From positions 7,727,537 through 7,791,536 of the forward strand of contig NC_021686.1 in NCBI RefSeq assembly GCF_000247815.1: a stretch of DNA of 64,000 nucleotides, in the 5' to 3' direction. The notes beneath the pieces are model-generated. The model ran no database searches and had not been told where the DNA came from. It saw nothing but the letters and a program-made list of their open reading frames with translations. Source of the DNA: Ficedula albicollis. Lineage: Eukaryota; Chordata; Aves; Passeriformes; Muscicapidae. The translations under genes were made by a program, and so were the position numbers. Positions 52,801 through 64,000 of this stretch are shown piece after piece. Within the stretch, counting starts at the first letter, position 1. Every line of letters starts with the position of its first letter.

Positions 52801-54394
52801 AGCAACACAAATGACTTAAAGAAAATGACATACTTTCATGATCCAAAAAGTTAAATTGAGAGCTACAGCAGGACAGTGTACAGCAATAACACCAATAAAA
52901 GTAACAAACCTTATTTCCTTGTAGGAGTAACTGTGAATTTATGACTTTGCTAAATTAAAAGTGCACTCTTTTATAGTTTATATTCATTGCATGCTGTATT
53001 AAGCTGAAATATTTCTTATTCACAGATGATCTTTTATTTTTCCAAGACAGCTCTGTTAACTATGCCAAGTACCTTTCAAGAGAAAATTATTAGACTAAGT
53101 CAGTTAAACCATGTCTGGTAAAATTTAGCCATGTCAAACCAAAAATTTCTCAGAAAAGTGTACTTGGTTGGGACTAATATTTGAAAAATTCGAATTTGAG
53201 TCACTAATAATAGTCCCTTCAGTTTTATCCTGTTAATGCTATACTGACCCAGTAAAGTCAGTCTTCAAACATGCTGCTCAATCACATCTTACAAGACTAG
53301 CCTGGCTCATTTTCAGAGAGATGTTCCATTCATCTGACTTTTTCTATTTTGTTTTAACATGTCAAATTAATAAGCCAATGTTTTATTAAAATACGGTTGC
53401 CCTAAAATGTGCAAAGATAAAAACAAGCCTAATAAAATTATCAGAATATATAGCACCACAGCTAGTATGACATGAAAAAATTCCAGCAGTATTGAAAAGA
53501 TTTTAATGAATCTGCCCTCCTTGGCTACCCTGTGTGTTCCTCACCTTCAGTAATTTCTCTAATCACTACTTCATACAACATGGCAAGAAAGAACAACTTT
53601 TCTTTTTCTTAGCCAGTTTCTTTTTTGTTTTGATTTTGTTTTGGTTTTGTTCAAATAAAACAATAAGAAAGGAAAACTTCCATTTTCCAGGATTTTTTTT
53701 TTTCACTCTTTAAAATCAGTGTATGTCTGTATAGTTCTTTCCTAAGTCTGGATAAGTCAACTATTCTACTATTGCTCCAAGAACACTAACAGCAAAAAGA
53801 AAACATAAACCACTACATAAAACAGTTTGCCAAGAAACTAGGGTATTTTAGTTTCTCTTTGCAGTGGCCACACTGATGGAGGAACAAATTTTGTTGGAAG
53901 ATATCTGGTGAGAAGGAATAAAACCATACATAGAAAGGCAAAGAGCAGGAAAAAAATCTAGAGTAGGGTGAATGACTAAGATTCCTAATTTCTAACATAT
54001 TTTATCCCTGGTTATGCATAGCTGTGTTATCCAGAGAGCAGCTTACGTGTGTGATGAATGCAGACAACCCAAAGCTGCCGGAGCACACACAGCGCTGTGA
54101 GAATGAGACCAAAATAATTCCAGGCTAGATTTTATCTCAGAGCAATGTATTTATCCAGCATGGAACTCAATGGAATAAGCATTCTGCAATTAAGCTATTT
54201 CCATGTCAATGCATTTCTAAACTGAACAGGAGATGCAGCAGTTCTTCCTTTATTAGTCACACATGAGGAAGAAATGGTCTGACATGTGATAATCAGTGTT
54301 TGCCCCAATGGCAGTGACCTGGAAACAGCCATGTTCAAGACAGAGCATATGAGAAAAATGAGCAGCAGAATACAGTCCCTGTCTCCATGAGACA
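49831..54394. other. Intergenic GSPT1-RSL1D1, no gene recognised
   Basis: AT-rich DNA with no recognisable exon or RNA gene. Frames such as 50686-51054 minus and 52521-52808 minus show no conserved features. Confidence 0.6.
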
Positions 54395-55029
54395 GACTTG
54401 GTCTATTCAGAGAACCAGTGGGCAGGATATCATGGGAAGCAGCTCTGAAGGGCAAATGAGCTCAGGAAACCTGGCAACAGGTCTTTAAGGACAACCACCT
54501 TCAGTCATACAAACAGTTCCTCCTGATACTCAGCAAAACAAGTACATGTATCACAAGATTGGCCTGGCTAAACAGAGAATTTATGACAGCACTCCAGTGC
54601 AAAAGGACAAATACAGGAAGTAAAATCAGGGATAGTCTTCAAAGAAGGAATCTGAAGAACATGCCAAATTCTTCCTAAACATGATGGTGTGCTGGGTGGC
54701 CAACTAGATGAGTAACCACTGTTCAGATAACAGGGCTTGGAGGGCAGAGATAATGGCTTGTACTCCACCGGAAGGCCAGTAACAAATGGAGTACTGCTGG
54801 GATTTATCCTGGGACATGTTCTATTTAGTATCTCGAACAGTGACCTGAAGCATGGTCACATCAAGTTTGCAGGAAGCATCAAACTTGGGACCAGTCATTA
54901 CCTTCATTAAAAGAGGGACCTGGGCAGGCTGGAAAGACTCGGCAACGCAAACCCGTCAATACTCAAAAAACGCAAATGCAAACTTTCATTTGGGAAGGAG
55001 CAGCCCCTTGTGGCAATACAGGTTGGGAA

Positions 55030-58233
<3,204 letters not shown>

Positions 58234-58250
58234 CTGTGGTGCCGTTGCAG

Positions 58251-60241
58251 GTGAAGAAGGCGGTGGAGGCTCTCGTGGCTTTCGCCAGAAGCAAGGCCAA
58301 GGGAGACGCGCTACTCCTCAACGAGAGCGAGAGCATCCATCTTCTGGTGACGGTGTGGAAGGTCCCGCAGGCGGCAAAACTCATCAGAATGTAAGACATT
58401 GATACCCGGCCGCATGGTTGCAGGGGTTGCTCGTGTCCTTTGGCTTGGAAAAGAGCACTTTGCAGATTCTGAGCTTAAGGGGTTTGACTGCCACTGCTTT
58501 GGCCTGGGAGCTTCCAGGTCAGGACGCTGCTTTACCCCTACTTTTGGTATAACTGGAAGCTGGGCAGTGCCAGATTTTTGCACAGAGAATACTGATTCTG
58601 TTGGTTGCCAGTTACAGGGTATGTGCCTTTCAGTCCTTAAGCTTTAGAAAATAGATCACCTTCTTTGTCTTGACCCACCCCCACCAAATCATTAGTAAGA
58701 CTTCTTTCTGACCTAAATATGGATTAGAAGTCTCCTTTTAAACTGTATCTGCGCTATATTGAGAAAGTTTACATCCGTGTGTCAGGGCCGCGCTGTTAGG
58801 AGGTTTTGTTTAATAACTGGATGCAGTCATGGCACGCAGGGAGGAGCATGGACGGTCCTCCTCCTGGGACCTCTGTGGTAAGGGCTGCTGGCAGCAAAGA
58901 GGATTCCACTTTCCATCTGACTGGAGCCGTGGTGTTCCATGATTTTATTTTTATAGTTCTGTATGCTTATCAAGTGTAGGTTCCACTGAGAATATTTAGT
59001 TAACAGAGTCTAAATACAGGCACTTCTCTGTGTTGTTAAAGGGTACTGATCTCCAGTGTAATTCTAGTTCTGTGGAAAACTTTCTCTTATCAGACATTCT
59101 TTTTGCATCTCATATTCTCATTGTAGACCACTGCCCTATGGCATTCGACCAGAAACAACTGAAGTTTGCCTGTTCACAAAGGATGAACCAAATTTATCAG
59201 CAGAACAGACTGAAAATCTGTACAAGAAACTTCTACTCCAGAATGGGATCAGAAGTGTTAGCCGGGTAAGGGAGGTCCCTCATGGTATAATACAGTACTG
59301 TCATTTCTTTTATTTGATACTACCAAAAAGAATACAAGTAGTTGTTCTTTTCTGCTATTTAATATTTTCTAGTAAGATTTTTCTTACTACTTGAACTGTG
59401 CTGCTTCTAAAATGCAAAGTTTACTCGGAATAATTTCTTCAGTTTGAAACAGGATTTTTAGTAATCAGATACAGTTTCTAGATAAATGTTCAATATTTAG
59501 GTTGAGTAACCAGCTGGGAAAACTCATATTTGAATACTTGAGCCCTTTGCAGCTGGATTGGATTGTTTATGCTACCAGCAATAAAACTATAAAACAACTT
59601 GTTATATTTAATTTTGATTTAGTTTTTATTCATGTACTCAAGTTCTGTTTGGTGATGTGCAGTTACTATACAAGAGATCCATATTGTTTGATTCTTTAAA
59701 ACAGTAGGAAATTGATACATTTTTTTGTCTTCAGTGTTCTAAAAGAATGCCTGTGATGGACTGTCAGTTATGCAGCTTTAATCTGTGCGGTTCGGAGAAG
59801 CATTTCAGGTTGCATTTTCAGCAGCAGGGACTAAACTGGTGCTTGTGTTGCAGATCATCTCATACAAAACTCTCAAAAAAGAATATAAAATGTTTGAAGC
59901 GAAGCGGCGCCTCCTGAACAGTTTTGATCTCTTTCTGTCTGATGACCGAATTAGAAGGCTTTTGCCCTCACATCTAGGAAAACACTTCTATGAAAGGAAA
60001 AAGTAGGTCTCTAAACTTTGGAAATCCATTCTTGCATTATCTTTTTTAAGATCAGATTCTTCTTAGTAAAGGAGGAATTGGTTTTCTTTTGGTTTTTCTA
60101 ATTACTTCTGTTTTTTACCCATCTCACTTTCTGTTTTAGGGCACCTTTATGTGTAAACCTGAAAGCCAAAGATCTTGCCAAGGAGCTAGAAAAACATATC
60201 CAAGGGACTACACTCCCAGTTAACAACAAAGGGTGCTGTTA
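58251..60241 (+). CDS. RSL1D1: RSL1D1 exons 2-5 (L1-like domain, first half)
   Basis: Exon 2 (58251-58390) has acceptor gttgcag just 18 bases after the poly-C tract. Exon 3 (59127-59265) reads [20 protein letters not shown] and ends SVSR. Exon 4 (59854-60002) has the conserved LKKEYK and RIRRLLP blocks. Exon 5 (60140-60241) reads [20 protein letters not shown] onward. Split codons at exons 2/3, 4/5 and 5/6 all close in frame. Confidence 0.94.
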
Positions 60242-62667
60242 GTAAGTACAAATAGATTAATACATCACTTGAAGGATGGTTCTACCTTAATTGTAGAAAT
60301 TTTAAGTGAGTTATTTCTATTCCTTTTATATGTGAATAAAAAATGTTAAGGGTCACAATTCCAAATGGGGGGCATTTTGAACCTTTACCTGTATAGTTAA
60401 ATTAGTAGTTCTGCTTAAGTTTTACTGCGAAGTTGAGGGCTTTTGTCTCTTTCCTTTTACCTAAGGAATTTCCAGGCATCTATCACTGTCAAAGAGCATT
60501 AATTTTAAACTAATGTAATCATATTTTTCTATTTCCAAAATAGTCTATTCTAATAAGATTTTTTTTCATGCATTGTGTATCTGAAAGGATCTGAATTGGT
60601 AGAAATGCTTTGTAATGTCAGGCAGAATTTGCATGTCCAAATATGGAGACATAAATACAGGTGAATCCCTTCTAACTGTTACCACAAAAGATTTCTACAA
60701 TAGCCATCCCTCCTTTATAATAATTGCAAATAAGTGGGTTTTTTGCATTCTTGGGTATGCCTAAATGAAACAAGTAACTTGAAATAAGATTATTTGCCCA
60801 TATAGAATTATTATTCCTCCGTTCTTTCAGTACAATGCGCATAGGTCACACTGGGATGAAAGTGGATGAGATACTTGAGAATATCATCGCAGCAGCAAAA
60901 GTGATTGATAATAAGTTACCAAAGGTACTGCTGATTATCTGCATTACAGACAAATAGGTTCATATTTCAGCCTTATTTTTACATAATAGACTGGTTTTGT
61001 TTTTGCAGAAATGGAAAAATGTAAAAATTATTCACCTCAAAACACTTAAATCGGTTGCACTTCCAATATATACTGCAAATATCTCCAACCTGGATGAGCT
61101 TGACAAAGAGCCTTCTCTCAAGAAAAATGAAGTAAAGGTAATCAAAACTTCTTCAAACTTTGCATAAATTAAATCTGTACATTTAGTTCTAGTTCTTTGT
61201 CTTCCTTCTATGCATTGTCATGTTGGGTTTAAATGCATTAGCAACCGTTCCCAAGCTTTTATTGCTAAAACTGCTCAGACACTCCTGCCTCAGGGCTTCA
61301 AATACTCAGTAATAATAATGAAATTATGGAAACTCCCTTACAGTTTTTAAAGCAAACTGGAAATAAAGTGTTTCTACACCTAAACTCAAGGGACCTGAGA
61401 TTCATTCTTAGAACTTTGCTTGTATTTTTTATCCATATTTGCCTCTGAAAATACACTCATTAACATATATGTGAATTCAGATTATGCATCTGTTCTTTGT
61501 TGGTTAATCAGTGACATCTGAATAATTCTCAAGCTCATACTTGTGTATATAAGGCGAGCTCATACTTTTTTAAAATAATAATTGGCTATTTCTTTGAGTT
61601 CTGCTTATATTCATTTGTCTGAAATTAATTTGGATCGTTAATATTTAACCTAAAGACTGTAATCTTGACATTACTGTAGTTGTGAACTATTTATAATAAA
61701 CTTCTGTATGCAGTGCATTTTTTCATACTTTACATGTTGTTGATTAGTCCAAGTCAACTGAATAAGAGTCTTTAATGTTGATACACCATCTAATTTTTAA
61801 CTACATTAAAACAATTATTATATATTTAGAAATGGTGTGGGGATTTGTCTGAGATGTACTTCTGATTAATTCTAGAAGGCAAAACCCAAGAAAGTGAAGA
61901 AGACAGATAAAAAACTGAAGTCAAGTCAAGTCACTGTGGTAACAGAAAATAAAGCTGCTGCTGCTACCCAGGAGCCTGTGTTAAAAGGAAAAGTAGAAAT
62001 AGTCCAAGAACCAGGTGATTGTGATGATGAAGAAATTCCACAACTGGTGCCCATACAAACAACAGGCTCAGCTGACCTGAAGGTAATTGTTGAAAAATTT
62101 TGAGAAACTTGCATTTCAGTTAAAACTAAACATTTTGAACTGTTTAAATTGTCCATTGCTCCCTAGGAGGCAGTGTTAGGGAACAGTGATGTGTTATCAC
62201 ACTTCAAATAGACTAGGGCACAGTTCAGTTGAAAGTACTTGTCATTTGTAATGGTTTTCACTGAAAACAGGAAATATGTTTATTGGGCGGAATGGTAATT
62301 TTTTTGTTTGTGTTAAATACAGAAAATTGAACCAAGTCCAGAAAAAGGTGACAATTTGGGCAAGAAAACCAAAACAGTCCTTGGTAAGAGAAAGAAACAA
62401 TCTCTAGTCGTGGAGACTCCAAAATCAAAACCTGAAGTTACAAAAGATGGTGCAAAATTGCAGACATCATCAAAAGAGAAGAAAGCCAAGCAGGTCAGCA
62501 AGCCAAAGGAAGCAATAAAAGAAAAAGACATGAAAAAGACTCCAAAAAAACCTGAAGCAAAGTCTTTTGCAACACCCAAAGCTGGCAAGTTAATACAGTC
62601 AGCCAGGAGGGCTTCAAAACCACCGAAGCAGACACCCAAAAAGGCACGTGTGCCGCAGTCAGCGTGA
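58251..62667 (+). CDS. RSL1D1: RSL1D1 (ribosomal L1 domain-containing protein 1), exons 2-9; exon 1 missing
   Basis: Nucleolar protein with a ribosomal L1-like domain and a Lys-rich tail, tied to ribosome biogenesis and senescence control (PTEN, nucleostemin). Exons: 58251-58390, 59127-59265, 59854-60002, 60140-60241, 60831-60924, 61009-61137, 61876-62082, 62323-62667; all GT-AG, giving 434 codons plus TGA. Human-matching blocks: [11 protein letters not shown] and [19 protein letters not shown] in exon 2, [13 protein letters not shown] in exon 3, [20 protein letters not shown] and [19 protein letters not shown] in exon 4, [16 protein letters not shown] in exon 6, [11 protein letters not shown] in exon 8, [16 protein letters not shown] and ARVPQSA in exon 9. 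The N-terminus, about 35 residues in human, is lost in poly-C. It is transcribed in tandem with GSPT1, as in human. Confidence 0.95.
60831..62082 (+). CDS. RSL1D1: RSL1D1 exons 6-8 (L1-like domain end, basic/acidic linker)
   Basis: Exon 6 (60831-60924) reads [20 protein letters not shown]. Exon 7 (61009-61137) reads [20 protein letters not shown] and onward. Exon 8 (61876-62082) is Lys-rich, then acidic and ends in [18 protein letters not shown]. Human has a long RRKRRERNFEKQKERKKKRQ stretch around here that is much shorter in this protein. Confidence 0.92.
62323..62667 (+). CDS. RSL1D1: RSL1D1 exon 9 (Lys/Pro-rich C-terminal tail) and stop
   Basis: 345 bases, Lys/Pro/Thr-rich low-complexity tail with [13 protein letters not shown] and [20 protein letters not shown], and TGA at 62665-62667. 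It matches the human end ...KPKVPQST. Confidence 0.94.
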   Translation, partial: KIEPSPEKGDNLGKKTKTVLGKRKKQSLVVETPKSKPEVTKDGAKLQTSSKEKKAKQVSKPKEAIKEKDMKKTPKKPEAKSFATPKAGKLIQSARRASKPPKQTPKKARVPQSA

Positions 62668-62835
62668 AAGTGTCTGTTGTAACTCAATTTGTATCTTCAT
62701 TCTGTGGTTTATTTTTAGTAAAGAAATTTATTGATGAAGTAAAATGCCTTGTTAGGAAATCTGATCCTAATAGCTTTTTTTTCACCAAAATCTGTAATGA
62801 TTCATTTGTTTCCTTCTAATTCACAAGTTGGTACA

Positions 62836-62841
62836 AATAAA
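62836..62841 (+). terminator. RSL1D1 candidate polyadenylation signal
   Basis: AATAAA about 170 bases after the stop. Another AATAAA at 62968-62973 may give a longer form. Confidence 0.5.
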
Positions 62842-63183
62842 CTCACTGTCTTAATGTCCCCATCACCTTTTATCTTTTCCTGGCCCAAACCAAAAACACT
62901 CAAATTTTTCAAGTATTGAGGGGCAGAGAGGGGTCTATCCCAAGGAAAAAAGGCTGAGAAATATTTTAATAAACACTGTCTGTCTGAAACAAGAAGCATG
63001 CATGCCAATAGCAGCACCTTTACTTTAGAGGTAAACAACTGCTACAGTTTTTTTAAATTGTTCAATTGTTCAGGTTTACAATGATTGGTATTACTGCAGA
63101 TGTTTAAGTTAGCAGCCTGATACCGAGCCATACAGTGTAATTTTTAGCTGTTTTTATCTAGGTATTTGTAAGTTTAAAAGGCC

Positions 63184-64000
63184 AATTTTGCTTTTACCAT
63201 ATGCCTTTTACAACATTAATCAAAATCTTACCTTCAGTTTTGAGCTTTATTTCTGCTACCAAAACAGTTGAGAATATTCCTGCATGATGGTCACAGAACC
63301 GTTGTTCTTCCATCTGAAAAAACCCAAAGGCTGTGTGACTTCAAGTGTGCCAGCCTAGTGAACTTGTCCTGTTGGGGCATGAAAAATACATACTTGAGCA
63401 CTGAAAGGTGATATATTTGAAATTTTGCAAAACTGCCCAGTTGTTCTCTGTATGATCATTTGTGTCCTTTGCAGAGTGACAATATGAAGCAGATTTGTGT
63501 TGAAAAGTCCTAATGGTAAAAACTCCAAATAGAAAAAAGGTGGTAAGAGACAAGATTAATCAACAGGAACTAACCAGCCTAATTTGTCATTCAAAAAATC
63601 CTACCACACCTCCTTTTTAGGGCATCCTCATATCAAGATACCTAGAAAGAAAGTGGGTGCTAAATAAAATGGTAAACACTAATGAATATGAAAATGTTCT
63701 GTTTGATCTGTGGCGAATTTTGCTTTTACCATATGCCTTTTACAACATTAATCAAAATCTTACCTTCAGTTTTGAGCTTTATTTCTGCTACCAAAACAGT
63801 TGAGAATATTCCTGCATGATGGTCACAGAACCGTTGTTCTTCCATCTGAAAAAACCCAAAGGCTGTGTGACTTCAAGTGTGCCAGCCTAGTGAACTTGTC
63901 CTGTTGGGGCATGAAAAATACATACTTGAGCACTGAAAGGTGATATATTTGAAATTTTGCAAAACTGCCCAGTTGTTCTCTGTATGATCATTTGTGTCCT
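63184..64000 (+). repeat. Direct duplication, 532-base spacing, reaching the window edge
   Basis: The block starting aattttgcttttaccatatg at 63184 recurs at 63716 and appears identical as far as the window goes (285 bases, 63184-63468 versus 63716-64000). The full second copy lies beyond the window. It sits about 0.5 kb downstream of the RSL1D1 stop. Confidence 0.93.

Noticed and set aside
62313..62687. 124-codon minus-strand frame
   Set aside because: Antisense shadow of RSL1D1 exon 9; the plus strand matches the known Lys-rich tail.

Overview
This is vertebrate nuclear DNA, most likely from a bird. The evidence is AT-rich non-coding DNA, spliced genes with GT-AG introns, CpG-island promoters, several CR1-type LINE fragments (the typical avian retroposon), an LTR, and the block SNX29(-) / TNFRSF17(-) / GSPT1(+) / RSL1D1(+). 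That block matches, in mirror image, the order I recall for human 16p13.13. Species cannot be settled from the sequence. Nothing looks bacterial, plasmid-borne or like an active virus.

Layout. 1-6,936: 5' end of SNX29 on the minus strand (intron 2, exon 2, intron 1, a 7-base coding exon 1, and the edge of its CpG-island promoter). 6,937-11,312: an Illumina adapter remnant followed by 4,331 consecutive C. 11,313-13,970: flank with a CR1 tail, then the complete three-exon TNFRSF17 (BCMA) gene on the minus strand, 167 codons. 13,971-27,150: intergenic DNA with a second long poly-C block (15,638-16,729), an LTR (about 16,730-17,074), a CR1 fragment and short tandem duplications. 27,150-49,830: GSPT1 (eRF3a, translation termination GTPase) on the plus strand. 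Its exon 1 survives only as a 145-base island between poly-C blocks, while exons 2-15 are intact and in frame. 49,830-55,640: intergenic DNA with a truncated CR1 and the GC-rich RSL1D1 upstream region. 55,641-58,232: another poly-C block that replaces RSL1D1 exon 1. 58,251-62,667: RSL1D1 exons 2-9, intact. 63,184-64,000: a direct duplication with 532-base spacing that runs off the window.

The genes do not form one pathway. GSPT1 and RSL1D1 serve translation and nucleolar/ribosome biology, TNFRSF17 is a B-lineage cytokine receptor, and SNX29 is a sorting-nexin/RUN protein. They are linked by ancestral synteny.

The dominant anomaly is technical. Seven pure poly-C tracts (73 to 4,331 bases, 9,152 in total, about 14% of the window) sit in GC-rich promoters/first exons or at the LTR. 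One directly abuts an adapter remnant and one is flanked by a near-identical direct repeat. I read them as poly-G (dark-cycle) sequencing reads used to fill gaps. They hide the 5' ends of three genes and create spurious poly-Pro/poly-Gly reading frames over 1,000 codons long. I found no convincing undescribed biological system. The most interesting biological leads are the ZNF143-type sites in the GSPT1 promoter, the 81-base CpG-rich minisatellite next to it, and the high density of young two-copy tandem duplications.
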